DNA of 64,000 nucleotides from NCBI RefSeq assembly GCF_000276805.1, contig NZ_AKXQ01000001.1:124001-188000 (forward strand). The letters are read 5' to 3'. The DNA is from Moritella dasanensis ArB 0140. Lineage in GTDB: Bacteria > Pseudomonadota > Gammaproteobacteria > Enterobacterales > Moritellaceae. Shown in pieces: positions 18,618 to 26,592 of the stretch. Made by a program: the position numbers and the translations under genes. Numbering within the stretch: position 1 is the first letter of the stretch; each line of letters starts with the position of its first letter. The notes beneath the pieces were generated by a model. That model was not told where the DNA came from and did not search any database. It saw only the letters and a program-made list of their open reading frames with translations.

Positions 18618-19181
18618 ATGCAGTTAAAAGTGGCTGAATTAAGCGATATTGAAGATACCTTAATACTTCATTATAAATACCAAGTGGATTCGATTGTAGC
18701 TGAAGACAAAGCGGATGGTTTTGTTACGACGCCGTTTACCAAGGAAGAGTTAACGCGCTTAATTACTGAAGAGAGCGGGTTATTTATTGCGCGTAAAGAC
18801 GGCGCTGTTGTTGCTTATGTGATGGCGGCTTCTTGGTCGTTTTGGTCGAACTGGCCGATGTTTGCACACATGATCAAAGATTTGCATAACTTAGCATATT
18901 TAGGGCAGCAGCTTTCGACTGATAACTCTTATCAGTACGGTCCAGTATGCATTGATAAAAGTATTCGTGGTACTGGCGCGTTAGAAACGATTTTTGATTT
19001 TGCTAGAGAACACATGGCGAAGCGTTTTCCTATTCTCGTGACCTTTATTAATAAGATTAATCCACGATCTTATGCGGCGCATACCAAGAAACTGGGGCTG
19101 ACGGTTATTCAAGAGTTTGAATATAACAACAATCATTATTTTGAACTGGTTTACGACACATCTAAACCACTAAAAGCGTAA
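18618..19181 (+). CDS. GNAT family N-acetyltransferase
   Basis: 187 residues. The N-terminus (MQLKVAELSDIEDTLILHYKY) and the central GLFIARKDGAVVAYVMAA are the first strands of a GNAT fold. 'GPVCIDKSIRGTGALETIFDFARE' corresponds to the acetyl-CoA-binding motif A, with a degenerate RGTG loop, and 'NPRSYAAHTKKLGLTVIQEFEY' is the typical C-terminal half. AAAAAGGAAGCG precedes the start. It is monocistronic and ends at a strong terminator. Substrate unknown. Confidence 0.85.
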   Translation: MQLKVAELSDIEDTLILHYKYQVDSIVAEDKADGFVTTPFTKEELTRLITEESGLFIARKDGAVVAYVMAASWSFWSNWPMFAHMIKDLHNLAYLGQQLSTDNSYQYGPVCIDKSIRGTGALETIFDFAREHMAKRFPILVTFINKINPRSYAAHTKKLGLTVIQEFEYNNNHYFELVYDTSKPLKA

Positions 19182-19182
19182 T

Positions 19183-19228
19183 AAAAAAGCAGGTGAATAC
19201 TGATATGTATCAGTGCTCACCTGTTTTG
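19183..19228. terminator. Bidirectional terminator
   Basis: AAAAAAGCAGGTGA...TCACCTGTTTT with an inner ACTGATA/TATCAGT extends to a stem of about 19 bp with one internal mismatch. It separates the acetyltransferase gene from convergent uraA, and has A/T runs on both sides. Confidence 0.9.
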
Positions 19229-19229
19229 A

Positions 19230-19264
19230 TTAACTATTAACTATTAACTATTAACTATTAACTG
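19230..19264. repeat. 7-bp microsatellite (TTAACTA)n
   Basis: Four perfect TTAACTA units and a fifth ending in G, in tandem, between the terminator and the 3' end of uraA. Such heptamer runs can change length by slippage; here it is outside any coding frame. Confidence 0.95.
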
Positions 19265-19295
19265 TAAATAGCCAGCAACCAACCATCGTCGCTTA

Positions 19296-20549
19296 TTATT
19301 TAGCATTAATTTCAGTGTCTATTTCTACTTTATCAACAACATGGTTATCACCTAAATCATCAGGTAATACTAAGTTTAAGATAATTGCCACGATACCGCA
19401 TAGACTCACACCCTGTAGGCTGAAATCGCCAATACCAAATGCCATACCACCGATACCGAATACTAAAGTAACCGCTACAATGATTAAGTTACGCGATTTG
19501 TGCAGATCAACGCGATTGGTAATTAAGGTATTAAGACCAACCGTTGCGATGGTACCAAACAATAAGATCATGATGCCACCCATCACCGGCACAGGGAAGG
19601 TTTGCAGTAACGCGCCGAGTTTACCGACGAAAGCTAACACGATAGCGATAACAGCGGCCCACGTCATGATGACGGGGTTAAATGCTTTCGTTAGCATTAC
19701 CGCACCAGTCACTTCGCTGTATGTGGTATTTGGCGGCGCACCAAACATAGACGCTGCCATTGTAGCCAGTCCGTCACCAGCAAGGGTACGGTGTAAACCT
19801 GGTTTTTTCAGGTAATCTTTACCGGTTGCATTGGAGATAGCAAGAATGTCACCGACATGCTCAATCGCAGGCGCTAATGCTACTGGGATCATGAACAAGA
19901 CTGCACTGATATTAAACTCAGGGTAAGTAAAGTTTGGCAATGCTAACCAACTTGCTTGTGAGACGGGCGCGAAATCGATGATGCCATAGGCAAGACTCGC
20001 GGCATAACCAGCCAGGATGCCAGCCATGATTGGGATCAGCTTAAGCAGACCGCGACCAAACACACTCACTGCAATAGTCGTAAATAATGAAATCGCAGCA
20101 ATGATGATAGCAATTTCGTTATCAATCAACTGTACTGCACCATCACCAGTTTTACCCATGGCCATATTGACTGCTACAGGTGATAAACCCAGACCAATAA
20201 CCATGATCACAGGACCTACAACAACAGGCGGTAGTAGTTTATGAATAATCGCCACGCCGCGGAATTTAATCACCGCTGACAATAATATATAGGTGAAACC
20301 AGCTGCCATTAAGCCACCCATGGTGCTCGCGATGCCCCAGGTTTGCACCCCGAACATGATCGGGGCAATAAAAGCAAAAGAAGAAGCAAGAAAAACAGGA
20401 ACAGAACGTTTAGTGACAACTTGAAAAACCAGTGTACCGAGACCGGCACCGAACAGTGCGACATTAGGATCCAGACCTGTAAGCAGGGGAACCAATACCA
20501 GGGCACCAAATGCGACGAATAGCATCTGTAGACCTTGTAAAATTTGCAT
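19296..20549 (-). CDS. uraA: Uracil permease UraA (NCS2 family)
   Basis: 417 residues with the 14-segment NCS2 fold. Family motifs include SSFAFIAPIM (TM3), APAIEHVGDILAIS with the catalytic Glu, and FGAPPNTTYSEVTG, the TM10 motif with the NTTYSE of uracil carriers. It should bring uracil in with protons across the inner membrane. I took the start at MQILQGLQML, which has GGAGATAAAATA before it; upstream in-frame codons lack a site and homology. No pyrimidine gene lies next to it. Confidence 0.92.
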   Translation of the reverse strand: MQILQGLQMLFVAFGALVLVPLLTGLDPNVALFGAGLGTLVFQVVTKRSVPVFLASSFAFIAPIMFGVQTWGIASTMGGLMAAGFTYILLSAVIKFRGVAIIHKLLPPVVVGPVIMVIGLGLSPVAVNMAMGKTGDGAVQLIDNEIAIIIAAISLFTTIAVSVFGRGLLKLIPIMAGILAGYAASLAYGIIDFAPVSQASWLALPNFTYPEFNISAVLFMIPVALAPAIEHVGDILAISNATGKDYLKKPGLHRTLAGDGLATMAASMFGAPPNTTYSEVTGAVMLTKAFNPVIMTWAAVIAIVLAFVGKLGALLQTFPVPVMGGIMILLFGTIATVGLNTLITNRVDLHKSRNLIIVAVTLVFGIGGMAFGIGDFSLQGVSLCGIVAIILNLVLPDDLGDNHVVDKVEIDTEINAK

Positions 20550-20816
20550 TATTTTATCTCCATTTTTAAATAAACGGCTGGACGGTAGCATAAAGGAAAC
20601 GTCATTGATATTAAAAATAAATAAAACCACAACGTTTTAGGTAGTAGCTCAATGTTGTGGTTGTTATCTGTGACCGAGTCAATAATGTTCAGTTTGTTTA
20701 AAAGCAAAATCATGGCATTATATTACTCATTATCATTTGTTTAACCCTATCTTCTAACCGATGCAGAGCACACAGCAGTCATAGGTAGATAACAACCGCA
20801 TTAAAAGTTGGATTTC

Positions 20817-21536
20817 ATGATCACCGACACTCATATCATCGATACAGTATCAGCTCACCATCTATTTTCCGCCCTTACCGATGTTGAATTTAAACAGCTC
20901 TTTAGTACTGCAAAAGCATATACCGTTGAGCCTTTAGATAACGTATTTCACCAAGGAGATAAAGCCAGTTGTTTCTATCTGGTGCTACAGGGGCATCTTA
21001 AAATTTACCGCACCAGTCCAAGTGGGCAAGAGAAAGTGGTTGAAGTGATGCGCGAAGGCAATACCTTTGCTGAGGCGCTTATGTTTAAGAATAAACCTTT
21101 TTATCCTGTTGCTGCACAAGCGGTATCGACAAGTGAATTAATTGCATTTGATAATGGTACTTATCTTAAAATACTTAAAAGTAATCCCGAAGCGGGTATC
21201 GCGATTATGGCGAACATGAGTATTCGTTTGCACCATAACCTTTCTGAAATTGAAATGTTATCAGTCGAGAATGCCAAAAACCGTTTACTGTTATTCTTGA
21301 TGCAGAATATTCAAGACAAAGACGGTAATGAAGGCGTCATTGAACTGGATATACCGAAACGAACACTGGCTTCGCTATTATCAATTCAACCGGAAACGTT
21401 TTCGCGGTTACTTAAAAAACTGGCGAAAGAAGGTCTAATCGAAGAGAAAAGAGGCCATATTCGTATTATCAATATTGATGCCTTGTATGCCGCCTCTGAC
21501 ATTCCCGTGCAATCAGTGACTGGTGGCAAGTCGTGA
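20817..21536 (+). CDS. Crp/Fnr family transcription regulator
   Basis: 239 residues: cyclic-nucleotide-type beta roll (about 10-125; 'FHQGDKASCFYLVLQGHLKI', 'GNTFAEALMF'), dimer helix, then a Crp helix-turn-helix (about 170-225; 'KRTLASLLSIQPETFSRLLKKLAKEG'). It lacks the N-terminal cysteine cluster of Fnr, so it is not an iron-sulfur oxygen sensor; it resembles the DNR/NnrR-like branch. The start at MITDTH has GGA a few bases before. Its stop overlaps the GTG of the next gene by four bases (GTGA), so the two should be translated together. Confidence 0.9.
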   Translation: MITDTHIIDTVSAHHLFSALTDVEFKQLFSTAKAYTVEPLDNVFHQGDKASCFYLVLQGHLKIYRTSPSGQEKVVEVMREGNTFAEALMFKNKPFYPVAAQAVSTSELIAFDNGTYLKILKSNPEAGIAIMANMSIRLHHNLSEIEMLSVENAKNRLLLFLMQNIQDKDGNEGVIELDIPKRTLASLLSIQPETFSRLLKKLAKEGLIEEKRGHIRIINIDALYAASDIPVQSVTGGKS

Positions 21537-22267
21537 GTAACGCCGTTCAGGTGATCTCATTTTCTAATTTAGCCTTTGCGTTTATTCCTGTGCTGGTGGC
21601 GCTGGGTATTTTAATGCAGTGGCGATTACCGATTAAAAATGGTTTGTATGCGTTATCTCGTATGCTGATTCAACTGTTGTTAATAGGGTATTTCTTGTCG
21701 TACATTTTCGAATCGCACAGTGCCGGTATTGTGGTGCTAGTGCTGTTAGTCATGGTGTTCGCGTCCAGCTGGATCGCCTTGGGTGCAGTGCCAGAACAAC
21801 GCTGGAAAATGTACAAGTATGCATTACTGTCTGTCACTCTTGGTGGTGGCTTTACCCTATTTGTCATGAGTGCGGGTGTGCTGGGGTTAGACCCTTGGTA
21901 CAGCCCACAATACATGGTGCCGTTAGCGGGAATGGCATTTGCTAACTCGATGAATAGTGTCAGTTTGTCAGCCGAACGTTTACAGGCAGAAATGGCGCGT
22001 GGTGAAGATTATCTTGTCGCACGACGCATTGCATTAAGGGCATCATTAATCCCAATCACTAATGCGTTGTTTGCTGTGGGACTGGTATCATTACCGGGGA
22101 TGATGACTGGGCAGATCCTATCGGGTGTCTCGCCTTTTATTGCGGTGCGATATCAAATCATGATCATGTGTATGTTGTTCGGTTCATCGGTTATTTCAGC
22201 TGCATTCTTCTTATCACTGATCAAACCGGTGATGCCGACTAAGCCTGTTTTGTCGATTAAAGACTAA
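21533..22267 (+). CDS. FetB/UPF0014 family ABC permease, no ATPase partner nearby
   Basis: 244 residues with about seven membrane segments. 'LPGMMTGQILSGVSPFIAVRYQIMIM' contains the family hallmark, and 'AFANSMNSVSLSAERL' is the conserved loop. In E. coli, FetB is the membrane subunit of the FetAB exporter linked to iron and peroxide resistance, and fetA (the ATPase) is adjacent. Here no ATPase gene is found on either side. It begins at GTG inside the stop of the Crp/Fnr gene, so it is coupled to that regulator. The function could be iron-related export, with an ATPase encoded elsewhere, or something else. Confidence 0.85.
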   Translation: MSNAVQVISFSNLAFAFIPVLVALGILMQWRLPIKNGLYALSRMLIQLLLIGYFLSYIFESHSAGIVVLVLLVMVFASSWIALGAVPEQRWKMYKYALLSVTLGGGFTLFVMSAGVLGLDPWYSPQYMVPLAGMAFANSMNSVSLSAERLQAEMARGEDYLVARRIALRASLIPITNALFAVGLVSLPGMMTGQILSGVSPFIAVRYQIMIMCMLFGSSVISAAFFLSLIKPVMPTKPVLSIKD

Positions 22268-22334
22268 ATTGTACAATACTTATACCTGAACTTATGGTCA
22301 TGGCGATAAACACGATTTTAAATTAGAGGTTTTA

Positions 22335-23237
22335 ATGAAAATAGCTAAATTATGTTATGTCTTTTCGATTCTCCTTTTGGGTGCTGCTAGTTCCGCACAC
22401 GCAACCTCATCGGTTTGGGAAATTACTCGGGTAGATAACAATACTCGGGTAGATAACAGTAATGGTAAAAACACTATCTACTTAGGTGGGACTGTACACG
22501 TTTTAACGGCAGATGATTATCCCTTACCCGTTGAATTTGACCGTGCTTATGCATTGACGGATGTATTGGTATTAGAAACGGATATGGCAAAATTAGACAG
22601 CCCCGAATTTCAGCAAAGCATGTTAAGCGAGCTGAGTTATCCTAAAGGCCAAGATTTAACCCAAGATTTAAGCCCTGATACATATAAAAAGTTGGCTGCA
22701 TTTTGCGAGTCGCGTGGTATTGGCATGCAGGTTATTAATAATTTCAAGCCCAGTATGGTTTCGTTAATGTTAACCATGGTTGAGCTGCAGAGGCTTGAAT
22801 TCAGTGGTATTGGTGTTGATAAATTCTATAATAATAAAGCGGTTATTGATGGTAAAGCGTTAGGTAAATTAGAGACGGTAGAAGAGCAATTAGCGTTTAT
22901 TGCGGGTTTGGGCAAAGGTAAAGAAGACGAATTGATCCGTTATAGTCTTGAAGATATCAAAACATTACCAACGTTTATGACTGAGATGAAAACAGCGTGG
23001 CGCGCTGGTGATCCTCAAGCGTTAGTTGATCTTGCTATAACCCCTTTAATTGCCGATTTTCCTGACATCTACCAATCACTGTTAGTGCAGCGTAATAATA
23101 ACTGGTTACCGCAAATTGAAGCGATGTTTAACAATCAACAGACGGAACTGGTATTGGTTGGCACGCTGCATTTAGTCGGTAAAGATGGCTTGTTACAGCA
23201 ATTGCAAGCCGCTGGTTACACCGTCAAGCAACTGTAA
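22335..23237 (+). CDS. TraB/GumN family protein, secreted
   Basis: 300 residues. A signal peptide is clear (residues 1-23, ending SSAHA). The mature part begins with 'YLGGTVHVLTADDYPLP', the GTxH motif of the TraB/GumN/Tiki fold; a second conserved 'LVLVGTLHLVGKDGLL' is near the C-terminus, and 'VLETDM' supplies a conserved acid. Animal Tiki relatives are metalloproteases; bacterial function is unproven. An 18-bp tandem duplication gives TRVDNN-TRVDNS at residues 31-42, just before the first motif. AGAGG precedes the ATG. It is probably periplasmic. Confidence 0.88.
   Translation: MKIAKLCYVFSILLLGAASSAHATSSVWEITRVDNNTRVDNSNGKNTIYLGGTVHVLTADDYPLPVEFDRAYALTDVLVLETDMAKLDSPEFQQSMLSELSYPKGQDLTQDLSPDTYKKLAAFCESRGIGMQVINNFKPSMVSLMLTMVELQRLEFSGIGVDKFYNNKAVIDGKALGKLETVEEQLAFIAGLGKGKEDELIRYSLEDIKTLPTFMTEMKTAWRAGDPQALVDLAITPLIADFPDIYQSLLVQRNNNWLPQIEAMFNNQQTELVLVGTLHLVGKDGLLQQLQAAGYTVKQL
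22424..22458 (+). repeat. 18-bp in-frame tandem duplication
   Basis: TACTCGGGTAGATAACAA is followed directly by a second, nearly complete copy. It lies in the TraB/GumN gene and doubles a six-residue unit (TRVDNN/TRVDNS) just after the signal peptide. Confidence 0.9.
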
Positions 23238-23376
23238 AAGGAGAAATAAGGCTAATAAGGCGGACAATCAGCTAGTCATTAGCCCGCCGTCACGAAAAAT
23301 TAGCATTGGTTTATTGGTCGTTAATGATAGTTAGGATATGATGTTTGTTATCTTATGATCACTTTAAAGACAACCA

Positions 23377-24156
23377 ATGCTGAATCTTTTTCGTTCTAAG
23401 CCACTTATTGATGACGACAGTTGTGAATGGATATTTGACACTTTTGAGTGGGCATTAACCCATTTTGATCAACAAGAATTCTTTCAGCGCAGCCAGCTGA
23501 TCCAACCGACCAATGATTTTTTTCCGGGTAATATCGATAGCCGTCACGGTATGGCAGAAACCATCTTTAATCATGTGGTTAAATATGCCGGATTGAGTCA
23601 TTGGCCGCTACAACTACAAGCTCCTCAGTGTTTCAGTGCACAACCGCCTGCATTACTTGATTTATCTGCCGTGCAACGAGATTCATCTGGGGCGAACACC
23701 TTACCAGCGCTAGTGGCATCTCAACCTTTGGCAATGACTTATAACCCCCAGCAGGCATCTAAACCCGGCGATCTCGCCTCAAGTTATGCACATCATTTAG
23801 CGCAACATGCTGTAGCACAATCACAGCAATTACCACCAGGTGGCGCTGAAGATTTTAATACCAGCACCGAGATCGTGGCTATTTTTATGGGTTTTGGTGT
23901 GATGATGGCAAACTCTGCTTATACTTTTAAGGGCGGCTGTGGCAGTTGTTATAATGCGCAAGCCAATCGACAATCAAGCCTATCAGAAGATAATGTGGTT
24001 TTTGCATTAGCGTTGTTTTGCCGATTGAAAGGCATTCCAACAGGGGAGGCAACACGTAACTTGAAAGGTTATTTAAGACGTGACTTTAAACAAGCATTAA
24101 AGCAAATCGAACGAGAGCCTGCGCGTTTACAGCAGCTATTGGCATTGAGGTCGTAA
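23377..24156 (+). CDS. Uncharacterised protein with degenerate HxxxH and CGSC motifs
   Basis: 259 residues; no family name that I can give. The C-terminal half is the conserved-looking part: YAHHLAQH (137-144), then 'TEIVAIFMGFGVMMANSAY' and 'GGCGSCYNAQANRQ' (Cys188, Cys191), then an acidic/basic helix tail. The pairing of a His-rich motif with 'FMGFGVMMANSA' recalls proteins with an HExxH metallopeptidase-like motif; here the Glu is absent, so activity of that kind is doubtful. No signal peptide. A weak site precedes the ATG. It lies between TraB/GumN and a CAP lipoprotein, all in one direction but with gaps over 50 bases. Confidence 0.7.
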   Translation: MLNLFRSKPLIDDDSCEWIFDTFEWALTHFDQQEFFQRSQLIQPTNDFFPGNIDSRHGMAETIFNHVVKYAGLSHWPLQLQAPQCFSAQPPALLDLSAVQRDSSGANTLPALVASQPLAMTYNPQQASKPGDLASSYAHHLAQHAVAQSQQLPPGGAEDFNTSTEIVAIFMGFGVMMANSAYTFKGGCGSCYNAQANRQSSLSEDNVVFALALFCRLKGIPTGEATRNLKGYLRRDFKQALKQIEREPARLQQLLALRS

Positions 24157-24211
24157 CGGTACCGTAACGATACTGCAGCTATACCGTAATTTGGATAAAA
24201 TGAGAGGGCGA

Positions 24212-24862
24212 ATGATCAATTTTGGACCAGTTAAAGTGAGACTTCAATTGAAAGCTATGTCTAAATGGGGCATGACTTTTGCGATGGCTATAGTGCTCAC
24301 AGCCTGTGTCAGTGATGGTCGATATGATAACTCTGATACCAATAGTGATACGAATAGCGAGGCTGTATCACCAGATAAAGCGATTGACCAAGTTACACCC
24401 GCTATATCAAAGCCAAACCGAAGACTTGGTCCAGAGCCAACGCCCGGTTTTAAACGTAAGATGCTCGCTGCAGTAAATGCTGCGCGTGTCAGCGGTTATA
24501 CTTGCGGCAATCGCAAGATGCCTGCCGTAGCACCTGTTATTTGGAATGAAGAATTACAGCAATCTGCTTATGCGCATTCACAAAATATGGCAGAAGGAGA
24601 TTATTTTAATCATCGAGATAAACAAGGTAATCGAGTCGGGGAACGTACTTATGCAGCAGGGTATAACTGGCGTGCTGCGGGGGAAAACATTGCAGCTGGG
24701 CAGCTTGAAGCGAGTGTTGTTATCAATGGTTGGTTAGGCAGTAAAGGCCATTGTTTGAATATTATGGATGCGGAGTATTCACAGATGGGTATGGCGTCTT
24801 ATACTAATAAAAATTCCTATTACGGAATTTATTGGACACAAGTATTAGCGACCCCCTTTTAG
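24212..24862 (+). CDS. CAP-domain (SCP/YkwD-like) lipoprotein
   Basis: About 216 residues. The N-terminal hydrophobic segment ends in VLTAC, a lipobox, so it is probably a lipoprotein. A polar, Asp/Asn/Ser-rich linker follows, then a bacterial CAP domain (about 80-215): 'AYAHSQNMAEGDYFNHRDKQG', 'GENIAAGQ' and 'GWLGSKGHCLNIM', which supply the conserved His and Glu of the CAP cavity. The role of bacterial CAP proteins is largely unknown. Start choice is uncertain: ATG 24212 follows AGAGGG closely, while ATG 24257 would give a shorter signal peptide. Confidence 0.85.
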   Translation: MINFGPVKVRLQLKAMSKWGMTFAMAIVLTACVSDGRYDNSDTNSDTNSEAVSPDKAIDQVTPAISKPNRRLGPEPTPGFKRKMLAAVNAARVSGYTCGNRKMPAVAPVIWNEELQQSAYAHSQNMAEGDYFNHRDKQGNRVGERTYAAGYNWRAAGENIAAGQLEASVVINGWLGSKGHCLNIMDAEYSQMGMASYTNKNSYYGIYWTQVLATPF

Positions 24863-24889
24863 CTAACCCTTTTAGCTAGCCCTTATAGC

Positions 24890-24921
24890 AAAAAACCCTA
24901 CTAATGATAAGTAAGGTCTTT
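24890..24921 (-). terminator. Likely terminator for the small cysteine-rich gene
   Basis: On the minus strand ACCTTACT pairs with AGTAGGGT (one mismatch) and is followed by a run of six T. It lies 23 bases past the stop of the 26-residue gene and 27 bases past the CAP gene stop. Confidence 0.6.
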
Positions 24922-24944
24922 ATTTAAAGAGTCAGTATTATTAA

Positions 24945-25025
24945 CTACTCTGAATCTTGTTCTGTTTCTTCAACTTTTTTAGTTTCTTCATGATCTTGTC
25001 CGCCGCAGCCACCACAACAACTCAT
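24945..25025 (-). CDS. 26-residue cysteine-rich peptide (CCGSCS-like)
   Basis: Reads MSCCGGCGG followed by a highly charged tail (QDHEETKKVEETEQDSE) and a TAG stop. AGAGGA lies 8 bases before the ATG and a hairpin with a T-run follows the stop, so it has all the parts of a gene despite its size. Short proteins with an N-terminal CCGxC motif and an acidic tail are known in marine gammaproteobacteria under the name CCGSCS motif protein; I infer membership by this pattern. The function is unknown; three clustered cysteines could bind metal or a redox partner. Confidence 0.7.
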   Translation of the reverse strand: MSCCGGCGGQDHEETKKVEETEQDSE

Positions 25026-25151
25026 AATAATATCCTCTTTTCGATTAATTTAGTGTTAAGCAAAATACCCAGTCACTATAACCAAGTGTTTTACTCAAGT
25101 AATTGACTAATGTCATGTCGGCTAATAAAAGGCTCGTTTAAGCATAAATCA

Positions 25152-26267
25152 TTACGCGAGTTTACCACGCAGGGCGATATCCCAAACCTCGACAACAATG
25201 TCATCTTCAACAACATAGAATTTGTCATGCAGGTTAATGGTTGGATCGCAGTGCGGTACTATCATTTCAATCATGCCACCGACGTTAGGTAAGTTGTCAC
25301 CCGATACTTTGCCGTGCTCATCACCAAAATAATGCCATTCATATTTAAGACCATCATGACTGATGATTTGTGGATGAGTCGTTTCTTTGTACAAGGCCTT
25401 CGTGCCCGCATCTACGGTTACATGCGTGGAATGGTTGGCACTGATAACACTGGTTAGTAACGTCATTGCAGGTTGGAAATGACCGACGCTATTATCTGCA
25501 CTATTACCTACACTATATTCGATATCGAAATACTCCTGATCCATTACGGAGTATGAACCGGGCTGTATTTCGGTCACAGAGGCTATATCACTGTCTATTT
25601 GATAGGTACCAGTACCTGAGCCTGACTGGATCAGATTAACTAAACCTGTCGCATGCTCTATATCTTGCTTTAGCTTGCCCGCTTTATTCAATAGTGCTGC
25701 TGACGCTTGTTTTCTTTCGTCATTATCAACAATGTGTTGGAAATGCCCTGCATAACACTGAATGCCTTTAAGTACAGTATTGCTATGCTGGTGAACTGCA
25801 AGCGCTAAACCAAACGCCGCTTCAAAGGATGCTCCCGTTCTACCAATACCCGCGTCAATATCAATGAGCAGGTTAATACTGAGATTAAGCTCGCAGCCCA
25901 ATTGGTTTAACTGAGTTAAGTTAGCGTTAGAATCAACGACGAGCATTGTTTCTGGTGCCAACTTGAGGATTTTAGCTAAGGTCGCTAATTTATGTTTAGT
26001 GACAATTGGCGACGTAATTAGCAGATGTCTAATTTTGGCTTTGGCGAGTTCATACGCTTCAGACGGTTTAGTAATTGATATACCTATGCTACCGGCATCA
26101 AGTTGTAGCTGACAAATCTCAACGCATTTGTGTGTCTTAGCATGCGGACGAACCTGTTTCGACTTTGCTGTTGCGAACGCTTGCATTGTTTCTATGTTAT
26201 TCATCAGCTTGTTCTTGTCGATAACCAGACAGGGTGTATCTAATTCTAATTTATGTTTTCCAATCAC
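25152..26267 (-). CDS. DSD1 / D-threonine aldolase-like PLP enzyme (fold type III)
   Basis: 371 residues. The N-terminal alanine-racemase-like barrel has 'RPHAKTHK' with the PLP lysine (Lys44), 'GISITKPSEAYELA' and 'CYAGHFQH'; a glycine phosphate-binding loop is at 'SGSGTGTY'. The C-terminal domain ends with 'MIVPHCDPTINLHDKFYVV', whose His and Cys are the metal ligands in D-serine dehydratase and D-threonine aldolase. It should act on a D-amino or 3-hydroxyamino acid; which one is not clear. It begins at GTG with AAGGGATGAACA upstream; ATG in another frame overlaps it. Lone gene. Confidence 0.88.
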   Translation of the reverse strand: MIGKHKLELDTPCLVIDKNKLMNNIETMQAFATAKSKQVRPHAKTHKCVEICQLQLDAGSIGISITKPSEAYELAKAKIRHLLITSPIVTKHKLATLAKILKLAPETMLVVDSNANLTQLNQLGCELNLSINLLIDIDAGIGRTGASFEAAFGLALAVHQHSNTVLKGIQCYAGHFQHIVDNDERKQASAALLNKAGKLKQDIEHATGLVNLIQSGSGTGTYQIDSDIASVTEIQPGSYSVMDQEYFDIEYSVGNSADNSVGHFQPAMTLLTSVISANHSTHVTVDAGTKALYKETTHPQIISHDGLKYEWHYFGDEHGKVSGDNLPNVGGMIEMIVPHCDPTINLHDKFYVVEDDIVVEVWDIALRGKLA

Positions 26268-26339
26268 TGTTCATCCCTTAAATCACGGTTTAGCTTTTGC
26301 CGCATTCTACTATGAAAGTGATTGAGGTTAATTATTATT

Positions 26340-26528
26340 TCAGCATAACTCGAACAAAAATTCTAGGAACGAGCCTTCCGCTTCTGGCAATTCTACAGTT
26401 GGAATTGATGAGGAAAACTGTTCCTTAATAAGCTCAAGTGTGCCATCTGATATCCCCCCTGGAAATGTTGAATTATTGATGTCGCGAGTCGTGTTTAAGT
26501 TACTGGCAGTGCTTAAGCTGTTACTGAG
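26340..26528 (-). pseudogene. Possible gene remnant (C-terminal fragment, no start codon)
   Basis: A 62-codon open frame bounded by stops, with no ATG, GTG or TTG at a usable place. It reads smoothly (for example FPGGISDGTLELIKEQ and VELPEAEGSFLEFLFELC before TGA) with good amino-acid balance, so it may be the tail of a lost gene. I do not recognise the parent family. It lies in the 325-bp gap between the PLP enzyme and TetR. Could be chance. Confidence 0.3.
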
Positions 26529-26592
26529 TTAGTCTGCAAATTCGAAGATAGCATTATTGATGCTAACGTTACTATAAATTGAGAATGAGAGG

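Noticed and set aside
19315-19815. 166-codon plus-strand open frame opposite uraA
   Set aside because: Low-complexity Thr/Ile/Pro composition typical of antisense to a membrane protein gene; uraA is certain.
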